DNA of 64,000 nt from Lachnoclostridium sp. UBA5725 (GCA_002419585.1 DIGJ01000033.1:65600-129599), one strand, 5' to 3'; shown: positions 24,876 through 34,710, numbered from the stretch's first letter. Notes: generated by a model from the sequence alone, not told the origin. Translations and numbers: made by a program.

Positions 24876-25925
24876 ATGTTAATCGACCTATTAACCTACA
24901 GCGGTATTGTTACAAAAACAAAAGCGATGGAAGCACGGTTAATTACAACGAAGGATTATGAAGATTTATCAAATCTTACTTCAGTAACAGATTTTATCAA
25001 TTTTTTAAAAACACAGCCTGCTTATCAACGTTTATTTGCAAACTGTGATGAAAGACTACTTCACCGAAATGAGATTGAACATATACTGACAAATTCACTA
25101 TATCTTGAATATGCAAAATTATTTCGTTTTGCAAACATAAAACAGCGTAAGGCTTTAGAACCTATTTTCTTTCGATATGAAGTAAATATACTAAAAGCAT
25201 GTCTTCAAAACGTTTTTGCGAGTGAAGGCGCCACCCGTTATGATTTGTCTGTGTTTGAACCTTTTTTTGCAAAGCATTCCGTATTGAACATCCATAATCT
25301 TTCAGGATCTTTATCACTGGATGAGTTTATCAATCATCTAAAGGGTACAAGATATTATGATTTCTTTCATAAGATACAGCAAAACGCAGATGCTACTCTT
25401 TATGATTATGAAGTTCAGTTGGATATTTATTATTTCATGAGTGTATGGAAAAACAAAAAACAATATTCAAAATCAAGTGATTTAAATGCTTTGACTGATA
25501 TTATCGGAAAAAAAATTGATTATCTGAACATAATGTGGATATATCGTTCAAAAAAATATTATGATGTGGATTCATCTCATATCTATTCCTATATCATACC
25601 AATACATTACAAATTGTCATCAGAACAGTTGATGAGTCTAATTGAAGCCGGAAGTTTAGAAGAATTAGTTACTATATTGGGGACAACTTATTATCATGCA
25701 GAAGATGTGGATGTAAAGAGCGAACATTTTTCCGTGGAAAATTTATATCAAGAAAATCTAATGACGCTCTATCGTAGTAACCGACAAAAATATCCGGTTT
25801 CTATGTGCACCATTTTCAATTTTCTTTTTATGAAGGAGTTGGAAATTGACCGTCTTACCACTGCACTTGAGTGCATTCGATACGGTCTGGATTCTTCGTA
25901 TGCACTAAAATACATTCTTAAGTAG
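24876..25925 (+). CDS. V-type ATPase subunit C
   Basis: 349 residues, usual for NtpC/AtpC (vacuolar subunit d homologue), the funnel that couples the central stalk to the membrane ring. Helical throughout, with KAMEARLITTKDYEDLSNLT at the start, EVNILKACLQNVF, and the repeated YEVQLDIYYF and LNIMWIYRSKKYY patterns that mark the three-fold internal pseudo-repeat. GGAGAGTG upstream. Spacing of 14 bases to the subunit I gene. Confidence 0.9.
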   Translation: MLIDLLTYSGIVTKTKAMEARLITTKDYEDLSNLTSVTDFINFLKTQPAYQRLFANCDERLLHRNEIEHILTNSLYLEYAKLFRFANIKQRKALEPIFFRYEVNILKACLQNVFASEGATRYDLSVFEPFFAKHSVLNIHNLSGSLSLDEFINHLKGTRYYDFFHKIQQNADATLYDYEVQLDIYYFMSVWKNKKQYSKSSDLNALTDIIGKKIDYLNIMWIYRSKKYYDVDSSHIYSYIIPIHYKLSSEQLMSLIEAGSLEELVTILGTTYYHAEDVDVKSEHFSVENLYQENLMTLYRSNRQKYPVSMCTIFNFLFMKELEIDRLTTALECIRYGLDSSYALKYILK

Positions 25926-25939
25926 GGGGAGGCACAGCA

Positions 25940-27850
25940 TTGATTGAAAAAATGAAATATCTCAACATTACTGGTCCAAAAGAAGATATTGACCGTGTTG
26001 TAGATACTTATTTAAATAAGTACGAAATACATTTAGAAAATGCTCTCACGGAACTTGGCGAAAGTCCGGAAATAAAGCCATTTTCAGAAGCCAATCCATA
26101 TAAGGATATTCTTAACAAAGCGCATATTTTATGTGATGAGTTGGATAATGAACTTATATGTGAAGAGAACGATATGAGTGTTTCAAAAGCAACCGAAATT
26201 GTGAATCGCGCTTATTCTAAAATGAATGAAATGAGTGAATTAAGGCATGATGTAAAAGAAAACCAAAAGCACTTAACCACTTTAATCAGCCAGATTGAGC
26301 CCTTTCGAGTCCTTAATTTCGATTTGGCAAAAATTCAACATTTCAAATTTATCAAATTCCGCTTTGGCCGAATTTCTCCAGAATACTATAATAAATTTAC
26401 ACGCCATGTCTACAACAATCTGGATACTGTTTTTTATGAATGTGAACGAACACCTGATTTCATTTATGGAATATATTTTACTCCTGAAACTTTGTCAGAC
26501 CAGGTTGATGCAGTTTACTCATTTCTCCATTTTGAGCGAATCGCTTTGGCAGAAGAATTTAGTGGTACTCCAGAAGAAATCTACCAGTCTCTGAAAAAAG
26601 AAAAACATGCGGTAAGCGCAAAAAACAAAGAATTAAAAACTGATATTAAAACTATGCTCAATGAGCAGGGTGCCAAACTTATGCTAGCCGCTAAAACGTT
26701 GCAGCGTGTTTCTGATAATTTTGATATCCGAAAAATGGCTGCTTGCACCGCTGATTCAAATACATATCAAGTATTTTACATACTGTGTGGTTGGATGAGT
26801 GTTAAAGATACAAAATCATTTATTAAAGAAATATCTAATGATCCTAAGATTTATTGTGTGAAACAAAACGGTAGAGAACAAGGTACAACAAAACCACCAA
26901 CCAAACTTCATAATCCGAAGTTCTTCCAACCATTCGAAATGTTCATTAAGATGTATGGACTTCCCGCCTACAATGAAATGGACCCGACAATTTTTGTAGC
27001 ACTGACTTATACTTTACTATTTGGAATTATGTTTGGTGATATTGGTCAAGGGTTATGCCTTATTGTCGGTGGTTTGTTATTTTATAAAATTAAACATATA
27101 AACCTAGCAGGTATTGTATCGGTTGCCGGCGTCTGGTCGACAATATTTGGATTTATGTATGGAAGTTTTTTTGGTTTTGAAGAAATATTTCCCGCTATCT
27201 GGCGAAGGCCTATGGATAATATCATGAACACCTTAATAACTGCAGTAATTTTTGGTGTTATGCTTATATTGGTTGCTATGCTTCTCAACATTATTAATGC
27301 AATCCGAGCACATGATATCGGGCGTTTACTATTTGATTCTAGTGGTATTGCAGGATTGATTGTTTACGGCGGTGTAGCTGCTTGTGTTGGATTTTATTTC
27401 TTAGGTTATAAACTTCCCGCTACAATTATTCTGGTAATTCTCTTCGGAGTACCGCTTTTATGTATTATGTTAAAAGAACCATTAAGCAATTTTATAGAAA
27501 AGAAAAAGCACATTTTTCCCTCTGGTGGAAAAGCAATGTTTTTTATTGAAGCTTCTGTTGAGTTGTTTGATGTTGTATTAAGTTATGCAACGAATACGAT
27601 TTCTTTTGTCCGTGTTGGTGCATTTGCGTTAAGCCATGCTGGTATGATGGGCGTTGTTCTTTCACTTGCAGGTATTGAAAATGGACATGCGAATCTAATT
27701 GTTATTATTCTAGGAAACATTTTGGTAGCCGGACTGGAAGGATTGATCGTTGGTATCCAAGTATTAAGACTTGAGTATTACGAAATGTTCAGCCGTTTCT
27801 ATAAAGGTACAGGACGAGAATTTCGTCCATTTAAAACAGTTAAAAAATAA
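25940..27850 (+). CDS. V-type ATPase subunit I
   Basis: 636 residues. Start TTG 25940, with AGGGGGAGG 7 bases upstream; the next ATG (25952) is too far from that site. The N-terminal half is a cytosolic stalk-binding domain (IEKMKYLNITGPKEDIDRVV onward). From about residue 345, seven or eight membrane helices follow (TIFVALTYTLLFGIMFGDIGQG; NTISFVRVGAFALSHAGMMG). The Arg in SFVRVGAF is the conserved residue facing the rotor carboxylate and is needed for ion release. Functions as the stator ion channel. Confidence 0.94.
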   Translation: MIEKMKYLNITGPKEDIDRVVDTYLNKYEIHLENALTELGESPEIKPFSEANPYKDILNKAHILCDELDNELICEENDMSVSKATEIVNRAYSKMNEMSELRHDVKENQKHLTTLISQIEPFRVLNFDLAKIQHFKFIKFRFGRISPEYYNKFTRHVYNNLDTVFYECERTPDFIYGIYFTPETLSDQVDAVYSFLHFERIALAEEFSGTPEEIYQSLKKEKHAVSAKNKELKTDIKTMLNEQGAKLMLAAKTLQRVSDNFDIRKMAACTADSNTYQVFYILCGWMSVKDTKSFIKEISNDPKIYCVKQNGREQGTTKPPTKLHNPKFFQPFEMFIKMYGLPAYNEMDPTIFVALTYTLLFGIMFGDIGQGLCLIVGGLLFYKIKHINLAGIVSVAGVWSTIFGFMYGSFFGFEEIFPAIWRRPMDNIMNTLITAVIFGVMLILVAMLLNIINAIRAHDIGRLLFDSSGIAGLIVYGGVAACVGFYFLGYKLPATIILVILFGVPLLCIMLKEPLSNFIEKKKHIFPSGGKAMFFIEASVELFDVVLSYATNTISFVRVGAFALSHAGMMGVVLSLAGIENGHANLIVIILGNILVAGLEGLIVGIQVLRLEYYEMFSRFYKGTGREFRPFKTVKK

Positions 27851-27864
27851 GGAGGATTTATATT

Positions 27865-28281
27865 ATGTCAACAAAAATTATACTCGTAAGCATTTTAGTT
27901 TTAAGTTTTATTATTCCATTTGGAGCTTACTTTCTAGGTGAAAAGAAAAAAGGCAGCTTTAAAGCAGCCTTAGGTTTTAATGCAGTTTTCTTCTTTGGAA
28001 CACTTATTATTGGTGATATTATGATGTTTAACGGTAACGTTTCTGCAGCAGCTGCAACTACCGCTGCTAATACAAGCGAAAGCTGGAGATATATTGCTGC
28101 TGCTTTAGCAACTGGTATGTCTTGTATCGGAGCTGGTATTGCAGTGGCAAGTGCTGCTAGCGCTGCGATCGGAGCATTAAGTGAAGATGCTTCTGTAATG
28201 GGTAAAGCTCTTATCTTTGTAGCTCTTGCAGAGTCTGTCGCATTATATGGCTTATTAATATCATTTTCCATTTTAGGTTAA
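27865..28281 (+). CDS. V-type ATPase subunit K (rotor ring proteolipid)
   Basis: 138 residues with four hydrophobic helices (about 5-24, 36-53, 76-104, 112-137). Only the second hairpin has the proteolipid pattern: CIGAGIAVASAASAAIGALSED then FVALAESVALYGLLISF, with ion-binding Glu123. The first hairpin carries no carboxylate, so each subunit would bind one ion. Ser124 and Tyr128 next to the Glu resemble Na+-binding rings (E-S-x-x-x-Y), but the Gln partners of known Na+ rings are not evident, so the coupling ion is open. AAGGAGG upstream. Confidence 0.92.
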   Translation: MSTKIILVSILVLSFIIPFGAYFLGEKKKGSFKAALGFNAVFFFGTLIIGDIMMFNGNVSAAAATTAANTSESWRYIAAALATGMSCIGAGIAVASAASAAIGALSEDASVMGKALIFVALAESVALYGLLISFSILG

Positions 28282-28296
28282 GGAGCAAACGTTTTT

Positions 28297-28605
28297 ATGA
28301 AAATGTTTCTAATTAGTGACAACGTCGACACCTATACTGGCATGCGCCTAGCTGGTGTCGATGGCGTGGTCATTCATTCAAAAAAGCACCTACGTCAACA
28401 ATTGGAAAAAGCCTTTGCTGACAAAGAAATTGGTATCGTATTGCTAACTGAAACGTTTGGTCGCGAATTTCCAGATATCATTGATGAAGTTAAGTTAAAA
28501 CGAAGACTTCCTTTAATCGTGGAAATACCCGATCGACATGGAACCGGTCGTGATCCTAACTTTATTATGAACTATGTAAATGAAGCGATTGGTATAAAGA
28601 TTTAA
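28297..28605 (+). CDS. V-type ATPase subunit F
   Basis: 102 residues, normal length. It has the Rossmann-like pattern of NtpG/AtpF: MFLISDNVDTYTGMRLAGVDG, then GIVLLTETFGREFPDII and LPLIVEIPDRHGTGR. Central-stalk subunit that sits with D in the rotor. AAGGAG-type site upstream; 15 bases after subunit K and 13 before subunit E. Confidence 0.92.
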   Translation: MKMFLISDNVDTYTGMRLAGVDGVVIHSKKHLRQQLEKAFADKEIGIVLLTETFGREFPDIIDEVKLKRRLPLIVEIPDRHGTGRDPNFIMNYVNEAIGIKI

Positions 28606-28618
28606 GGAGGGTTGGCAA

Positions 28619-29185
28619 ATGACCATAGAGGAAAAATTGCGTATTTTTTACGAAACAACCATTGCAGATGCAACCAAGCAAAGCGAAGTAATTATAGAAG
28701 AATATAAGACTTCATTAAAAAATATGTATGAAGAACATAAAAGAGAATCAGAAGAAAAAGCTGTTTATACACTTGATATAGAATGCCAAAAACTTGTTCA
28801 GGAAAAGAATAAAGTATTATCCCTTCAGTCTTTGGATTTTAAACGCCAGATTAGTGAGAAAACAGCATGTTTAAAAAATGAATTGTTTGAAGATGTAAAA
28901 AAGCGTCTTCTTTCTTTCATGGAAACACCAGAATATAATGAATTACTTGTTAAGCAGATAAAAGAAGCGATTCAATTTGCTAAAAATGACGAACATACAA
29001 TTTATATTAATAGCACGGATGCTGATAGAAAAGCTTTCTTAGAAGATAAAACCGGAGCTACCATCACTGTCAGTACGATTGATTTTATGGGCGGAACGAG
29101 AACCGTAATTCATGACAAAAATATTTTAATCGATCGATCTTTTTCAGCCATGTTCGCAGAAGAAAAAGAAACATTTTCAATATAA
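28619..29185 (+). CDS. V-type ATPase subunit E
   Basis: 188 residues. A long charged N-terminal coiled coil (TIEEKLRIFYETTIADATKQ to ISEKTACLKNELFEDVKKRL) is followed by a compact C-terminal domain (MGGTRTVIHDKNILIDRSFS). This is the E-type peripheral stalk that partners with the small coiled-coil subunit at the start of the operon. GGAGGGTTGG precedes the ATG. Position between F and A is usual. Confidence 0.87.
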   Translation: MTIEEKLRIFYETTIADATKQSEVIIEEYKTSLKNMYEEHKRESEEKAVYTLDIECQKLVQEKNKVLSLQSLDFKRQISEKTACLKNELFEDVKKRLLSFMETPEYNELLVKQIKEAIQFAKNDEHTIYINSTDADRKAFLEDKTGATITVSTIDFMGGTRTVIHDKNILIDRSFSAMFAEEKETFSI

Positions 29186-29200
29186 AGGAGGTTTTCAGCA

Positions 29201-30970
29201 ATGGAGCAGACGATGGGTAATATTTATGGCATAAATGGCCCTGTTATATATCTACGCGGTAACCTCGGATTCAAGATGGCTGAGATGGTCTATGTTGGAA
29301 CAGAACATCTAGTTGGTGAAGTTATCGGTCTTACAAAAGACAAAACAACCATTCAGGTTTATGAGGAAACTACTGGTTTAAAACCGGGAGAAGAAGTTAT
29401 TGGAACAGGAGCTTGTCTTTCCGTAACCTTAGGCCCTGGTATTCTAAGTAATATATATGATGGAATTGAGCGTCCATTAAAAGAAATTCAAAAGAGCAGT
29501 GGCGCATTTATTCCAAGAGGTAGCAGTGCTAGTTCCCTGGATACCGATAAACTTTGGGATGTACATGTTACTGTAAATATTGGAGATACCGTGTCTGGAG
29601 GAACAATTATAGCTGAAGTACCAGAAACCACCGCTATCGTTCACAAATCAATGATTCCTCCAAATGTTTCTGGTACTGTAATTTCTGTCGCAAAGGACGG
29701 CAAATATACCGTACTTGAACCTATCGTAACAATACAGTGTCCGGATGGTGAAGAAATGGTCATCACCTTATTACAAAAATGGCCAATCCGCGTACCTAGA
29801 CCAACTGCAAAACGTTTTCCTTTGGATAAACCACTACTAACTGGACAGCGTATTTTTGACTCCTTATTTCCGATTGCAAAAGGTGGTACCGCTGCAATCC
29901 CTGGAGGATTTGGAACTGGTAAGACAATGACTCAGCATCAGCTTGCAAAATGGTCCGATGCCGATATTATTGTATATATTGGTTGTGGTGAACGTGGAAA
30001 CGAAATGACAAATGTTTTGGAAGAGTTCTCTGAATTAGTGGATCCTAAATCAGGTAATCTCCTACTTACAAGAACTGTACTAATTGCAAATACATCAAAC
30101 ATGCCTGTTGCAGCACGTGAAGCAAGTATTTATACCGGTATTACTTTAGCAGAATATTATCGCGATATGGGTTATCATGTAGCAATTATGGCTGACTCTA
30201 CTTCTCGTTGGGCAGAAGCTCTTCGTGAACTTTCCGGCCGTTTGGAAGAAATGCCTGCAGAAGAGGGATTCCCAGCTTACTTAGCGTCTCGACTTTCTGC
30301 ATTCTATGAAAGAGCTGGTTATATGCGTAACTTAAATGAGACGGAAGGCAGTGTAACGATTATCGGAGCCGTTTCTCCTCAGGGTGGAGACTTCTCTGAA
30401 CCAGTAACTCAAAATACCAAACGTTTTGTTCGTTGCTTTTTTGCTTTGGATAAATCACTTGCTTATGCCAGACACTTTCCAGCCATTCACTGGCTTAACA
30501 GCTACAGTGAGTATGTTACTGATTTAACACCATGGTTTTCTTCGAATGTAAATGATAATTTTATTAGCTATCGTAATCAGTTGTTAAGTCTTTTAAGCCA
30601 GGAAAATAGCTTAAATGAAATTGTTAAATTAATTGGTAGTGATGTTTTACCAGATGATCAAAAATTGGTTCTTGAGATTTCACGTATCATCCGTCTAGGA
30701 TTCCTCCAACAAAACGCATTTCATAAAGAAGATACCTATGTTCCAATGGATAAACAATACAAAATGATGGAAATTATTCTTTATTTATATGATAAATGCA
30801 AAAAGCTTGTTGCATTGAATATGCCAATGACCTTAATTCGTGAAAATAATATATTTGAAAAATTGGTTTCCATTAAATACGATGTTGCAAACGATGAATT
30901 AGAAAAATTTGATGAATATAAGCAAATGATTGACGACTTCTATGACCGTCTCATTGCAACCAATGCGTAA
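29201..30970 (+). CDS. V-type ATPase catalytic subunit A
   Basis: 589 residues, standard size. P-loop GGFGTGKTMTQ near residue 236, catalytic Glu in GCGERGNEM, the arm and non-homologous region (about 110-190) that set A apart from F1-beta, and the signature ADSTSRWAEALRE with GRLEEMPAEEGFPAYL. Hydrolyses (or makes) ATP in the cytosolic A3B3 head. AAGGAGG upstream. Together with B, D, F, C, E, I and K it gives a complete complex in one operon. Confidence 0.97.
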   Translation: MEQTMGNIYGINGPVIYLRGNLGFKMAEMVYVGTEHLVGEVIGLTKDKTTIQVYEETTGLKPGEEVIGTGACLSVTLGPGILSNIYDGIERPLKEIQKSSGAFIPRGSSASSLDTDKLWDVHVTVNIGDTVSGGTIIAEVPETTAIVHKSMIPPNVSGTVISVAKDGKYTVLEPIVTIQCPDGEEMVITLLQKWPIRVPRPTAKRFPLDKPLLTGQRIFDSLFPIAKGGTAAIPGGFGTGKTMTQHQLAKWSDADIIVYIGCGERGNEMTNVLEEFSELVDPKSGNLLLTRTVLIANTSNMPVAAREASIYTGITLAEYYRDMGYHVAIMADSTSRWAEALRELSGRLEEMPAEEGFPAYLASRLSAFYERAGYMRNLNETEGSVTIIGAVSPQGGDFSEPVTQNTKRFVRCFFALDKSLAYARHFPAIHWLNSYSEYVTDLTPWFSSNVNDNFISYRNQLLSLLSQENSLNEIVKLIGSDVLPDDQKLVLEISRIIRLGFLQQNAFHKEDTYVPMDKQYKMMEIILYLYDKCKKLVALNMPMTLIRENNIFEKLVSIKYDVANDELEKFDEYKQMIDDFYDRLIATNA

Positions 30971-30985
30971 GGGAGGAATGTTACT

Positions 30986-32389
30986 ATGTCAATCGAATAT
31001 TTAGGACTCAGTGAAATTAACGGTCCATTAATCGCATTAGAAGGTGTTAGTGACGCCTCTTATGAAGAAATTGTTGAATTTACGATCGATCAAAAAACAA
31101 AGAAATTAGGTCGTATTGTTGAAGTATATGATGGTAAAGCAGTTATTGAAGTTTTTGGTGGTACCGATGAAATGTCTTTAAAAAATACACATACAAAACT
31201 GACAGGACATCCAATGGAAATTGGTCTATCTACTGAAGTACTGGGCCGTACCTTCAACGGTTTAGGCCAACCAATTGACGGACTTGGAAATATTGTTCCT
31301 GAAGTCAAATTAAACGTTAATGGTCAGCCACTTAACCCAGTATCCAGGGAATACCCACGTAACTACATTAATACTGGTATTTCTGCTATTGACTGTTTAA
31401 CTACATTAATCCGAGGACAGAAGCTTCCTATCTTTTCCGGAAATGGATTGCCTCATGACCAACTTGCAGCTCAGATTGTAAGACAGGCTTCTCTTGGTGA
31501 AGGTAGTACCGAAGAATTCGGTATTGTATTTGCAGCTATGGGTGTTAAGCACGATGTTGCTGAGTATTTCCGTCATACCTTTGAGGAGAGTGGAGCAAGT
31601 TCTCATGTTACTATGTTTTTAAATCTTGCAAATGATCCCGTTGTAGAGCGATTGATTACACCAAAAGTTGCTCTTACCTGTGCTGAATATTTGGCCTTTG
31701 AAAAAGGAATGCATATTTTAGTTATTTTAACGGATATGACCTCATTTGCCGAAGCAATGCGTGAAGTATCTTCTTCAAAAGGTGAGATTCCTAGCCGTAA
31801 AGGTTATCCTGGTTATCTCTACAGTGAATTTGCTACTTTGTATGAAAGAGCTGGTATTGTAGCTGGAAAACCTGGTTCTGTAACTCAGATTCCAATACTA
31901 ACTATGCCAAATGATGATATTACACATCCTATACCAGACTTAACCGGATATATTACCGAAGGACAGATTGTTCTTGAGCGATCCTTACATCAAAAGACAA
32001 TTTACCCACCAATCAATGTACTACCATCTCTATCCCGTCTAATGAAGGATGGTATCGGAGCTGGTTATACACGTGAAGACCATCAAGACCTTGCAAATCA
32101 GCTTTTCTCTTCTTATGCTCATGTAGGAGATGCAAGAGCATTAGCGAGTGTAATCGGTGAAGATGAGTTATCACCAATCGATAAAAAATATTTAAAATTT
32201 GGTAGTGCTTTTGAAGAACAATTTGTTTCACAAGGTAAAAACGAAAATCGTCCGATTACTGATACCTTAGAAAAAGGTTGGAAATTACTTTCTATTCTTC
32301 CAAAAGAAGAATTAGATCGTGTTGATACAAAAATATTAAATAAGTACTATATAAAATTGGAAGAAGAAACAACTCCTTCCGAAGAATAA
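30986..32389 (+). CDS. V-type ATPase subunit B
   Basis: 467 residues. Non-catalytic nucleotide-site subunit alternating with A. Recognised by SIEYLGLSEINGPLIALEGV at the start, GLPHDQLAAQIVRQA in place of a true P-loop, and TMPNDDITHPIPDLTGYITEG with SLSRLMKDGIGAGYTREDH. GGGAGG precedes ATG 30986, 15 bases after subunit A. Confidence 0.97.
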   Translation: MSIEYLGLSEINGPLIALEGVSDASYEEIVEFTIDQKTKKLGRIVEVYDGKAVIEVFGGTDEMSLKNTHTKLTGHPMEIGLSTEVLGRTFNGLGQPIDGLGNIVPEVKLNVNGQPLNPVSREYPRNYINTGISAIDCLTTLIRGQKLPIFSGNGLPHDQLAAQIVRQASLGEGSTEEFGIVFAAMGVKHDVAEYFRHTFEESGASSHVTMFLNLANDPVVERLITPKVALTCAEYLAFEKGMHILVILTDMTSFAEAMREVSSSKGEIPSRKGYPGYLYSEFATLYERAGIVAGKPGSVTQIPILTMPNDDITHPIPDLTGYITEGQIVLERSLHQKTIYPPINVLPSLSRLMKDGIGAGYTREDHQDLANQLFSSYAHVGDARALASVIGEDELSPIDKKYLKFGSAFEEQFVSQGKNENRPITDTLEKGWKLLSILPKEELDRVDTKILNKYYIKLEEETTPSEE

Positions 32390-32403
32390 CTGGAGGTGAC
32401 TGA

Positions 32404-33021
32404 ATGGATCCCAATACATTTCCCACAAAAGGTAATTTAATCTTGGCTAAAAATTCCTTAGCTCTTGCACGTCAGGGATTTGAGCTTATGGATAAAAAAA
32501 GAAACATTCTGATCCGTGAGTTAATGGATTTAATAAATGAAGCTTCCTCTATTCAGTCAGAAATTGATACTACCTTTACCGCTGCTTATCGGGCTCTTCA
32601 AAATGCAAATATTGAAATGGGAATCTATAATGTTTCGCAGCTGTCAAAGGTAATGCCAATTGAGGATTCCATTGAAATCAAAGTCCGTAGTGTTATGGGT
32701 ACCGAGATTCCTTTCGTAAAATATAAGAAAAATGATAGAAAACCTTCTTATTCCTTTTATGGAACCAAAGTCTCATTAGATGAAGCATGTTCTAAATTTA
32801 ATCGAGTAAAAGAGCTTACCATTCGCTTATCCATGATAGAAACCGCTGCTTACCGATTAGCTTATAGTATTAAAAAGACTCAAAAAAGAGCCAATGCACT
32901 TCAAAATATTACAATTCCTAGATATAAGACATTGGTTGTCGACATTCAAAATGCTTTGGAAGAAAAGGAACGTGAAGAGTTTACAAGACTTAAAGTTATT
33001 AAACGAATGCATGCATCTTAA
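32404..33021 (+). CDS. V-type ATPase subunit D
   Basis: 205 residues, two long helices forming the central rotor axle: PTKGNLILAKNSLALARQGF (the conserved start) and the C-terminal TIRLSMIETAAYRLAYSIKK with RANALQNITIPRYK. Last gene of the operon. GGAGGTGA precedes ATG 32404. Confidence 0.96.
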   Translation: MDPNTFPTKGNLILAKNSLALARQGFELMDKKRNILIRELMDLINEASSIQSEIDTTFTAAYRALQNANIEMGIYNVSQLSKVMPIEDSIEIKVRSVMGTEIPFVKYKKNDRKPSYSFYGTKVSLDEACSKFNRVKELTIRLSMIETAAYRLAYSIKKTQKRANALQNITIPRYKTLVVDIQNALEEKEREEFTRLKVIKRMHAS

Positions 33022-33080
33022 GTTTTAATAGCAGTTTGTATGATATCTTGGATTTTATATATGAATATACATGTATTTAA

Positions 33081-33125
33081 AAAGGGAACGGGCCTAATGG
33101 CTTAGTTTCCCTTAGTTTCGTTTAG
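33081..33125 (+). terminator. Possible weak terminator after V-ATPase operon
   Basis: Imperfect hairpin AAGGGAAC-GGGCC-TAAT-GGCTT-GTTTCCCTT (33082-33113, one bulge) followed by a short T-rich stretch and another GGGAAC copy. About 60 bases past the last ATPase stop. The poor U-run makes this tentative; the rest of the 247-base gap holds the promoter of the next gene. Confidence 0.45.
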
Positions 33126-33201
33126 GGAACATATTTCATCCGTTTAAAAGAATGTTAGATTTCAGCAAAACAGGAATCATTCAACAAATTTACCAATATA
33201 C

Positions 33202-33230
33202 TTGCGACACTATAAAAAATAAATTATAAT
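33202..33230 (+). promoter_or_regulatory. SigA-type promoter of the carboxypeptidase gene
   Basis: TTGCGA (33202-33207), 17 bases, TATAAT (33225-33230), 38 bases before the start codon. Confidence 0.75.
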
Positions 33231-33268
33231 GAGACTAGTCCATTTTTGAAAGGAAGTTTTTTTATATT

Positions 33269-34654
33269 ATGAAATTAAAACGTTTTTTATCGATAATGCT
33301 ACTAAGCATCTTTATCATAAATTGCATTAATCCATCCTATGTAAATGCAACCGAAACTAAAGATAGTAATGAGACCGAAGAGGATTACTCCAAATATTGG
33401 CCAAAAGGTCCTGATGTTGACGCAGACTCCGCTATTTTGATGGATTTATCCACCGGTTTGATCTTATATGAGAAAAATAGTCACAAAGAACAATATCCAG
33501 CTAGTATAACTAAAATTATGACCTCACTTCTTGCCATTGAAAATTGTTCTATGGGTGAAATTGTAACTTTTTCTCATGATGCCATATTTGGAATCGAAAG
33601 TGGAAGTAGTCATATTGGTATCGATGTTGGAGAAAAACTAACAATAGAACAATGTCTATATGCCATTATGCTTGCATCTGCAAATGAGGTGTCTTGGGGC
33701 GTCGGTGAACATATTGCAGGTAGCCTTCCAGATTTTGCAGAAATGATGAATGCGCGCGCAAAAGAGTTGGGATGCTTAAATACACATTTTGTGAATGCAA
33801 ACGGTTTGCATGATGATAATCATTACACAAGTGCTTATGATATGGCATTAATCAGCCGCCAGGCCATGCAATACTCTACATTTCGTAAAATTACATCTAC
33901 CAAACGTTATACGATACCCCCAACAAATAAGCACGAGAATGATAATTGCTTTTTAAACCACCATCAGATGCTTTATGGATATAAATATCCACAATATGAG
34001 TATGAGTACTGTATTGGCGGAAAAACAGGGTATACCACAAAGGCTGGATCAACACTGGTAACTTTCGCTGCAAAGGATGGCGTGGAACTTGTCTGCGTTG
34101 TTATGCGAGCAAATGGTGCCGCTTCTGCCAAAAATGAATATACCGATACTACTTCATTATTTAATTTCGGCTTTGAAAACTACAAAAAATACGAGCTGAC
34201 TGATGATTCAATTGCATCGGAAGAGTCTCCATTATATACTACCTATAGTCCATTCTTTAATGCAGAAGCATCTCCATTAAAAGTTGGCAAAAATGCTTGC
34301 GTATTATTACCGAATGGCGCTAAATTTGAAGATGCGAAACAGAGTATCTCCTTTAATGATAATATAAAATTAAAAGACGGTGAAAATGTAATTGGTACCA
34401 TTTCCTACACCTATGCAGGAAAAACCGTTGGTTCCACAGATATTATATTTGAAAAACAGCCAGCATCAAACTTAGTAATTACACAAAATACAAAAGTAGT
34501 GGAAAGTAAAGAAGTTACATCTTCTAATCGTTTTAATCTAAAGCCAATTATTATTATTGGTATTATAGCAGTTATCGCTATTTTAGTATGGCTATATTTC
34601 CATTTCAACGGAAAGAAGCGAAGGAATTCACGAAAATTCGATTTACGTTTTTAA
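33269..34654 (+). CDS. D-alanyl-D-alanine carboxypeptidase (PBP5/DacF-like)
   Basis: 461 residues. Signal peptide about 1-28. The S11 peptidase domain has SITK (active Ser in YPASITKIMTSLLAIE), SAN (second motif in MLASANEVSWG) and KTG (GGKTGYTTKAGS). A beta domain follows. Near the C-terminus there is a membrane helix (PIIIIGIIAVIAILVWLYF) with a basic tail, so unlike many homologues with an amphipathic anchor this one is held by a true transmembrane segment. Trims pentapeptides of peptidoglycan outside the cell. GAAAGGAAG upstream; own promoter and terminator. Confidence 0.93.
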   Translation: MKLKRFLSIMLLSIFIINCINPSYVNATETKDSNETEEDYSKYWPKGPDVDADSAILMDLSTGLILYEKNSHKEQYPASITKIMTSLLAIENCSMGEIVTFSHDAIFGIESGSSHIGIDVGEKLTIEQCLYAIMLASANEVSWGVGEHIAGSLPDFAEMMNARAKELGCLNTHFVNANGLHDDNHYTSAYDMALISRQAMQYSTFRKITSTKRYTIPPTNKHENDNCFLNHHQMLYGYKYPQYEYEYCIGGKTGYTTKAGSTLVTFAAKDGVELVCVVMRANGAASAKNEYTDTTSLFNFGFENYKKYELTDDSIASEESPLYTTYSPFFNAEASPLKVGKNACVLLPNGAKFEDAKQSISFNDNIKLKDGENVIGTISYTYAGKTVGSTDIIFEKQPASNLVITQNTKVVESKEVTSSNRFNLKPIIIIGIIAVIAILVWLYFHFNGKKRRNSRKFDLRF

Positions 34655-34660
34655 AAAATA

Positions 34661-34710
34661 AATACCATGTACTCTAACCTCAATACGGTCAGCGTACATG
34701 GTATTTTTAA
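34661..34710 (+). terminator. Terminator after the carboxypeptidase gene
   Basis: AATACCATGTAC pairs with GTACATGGTATT (34661-34672 with 34694-34705), then a T-run. Also close to the end of the convergent exonuclease gene, so it may serve both. Confidence 0.85.

Noticed and set aside
27927..28271. 114-codon minus-strand frame rich in Ala opposite the rotor subunit gene
   Set aside because: A mirror of the Gly/Ala-rich proteolipid codons; subunit K is certain on the plus strand.
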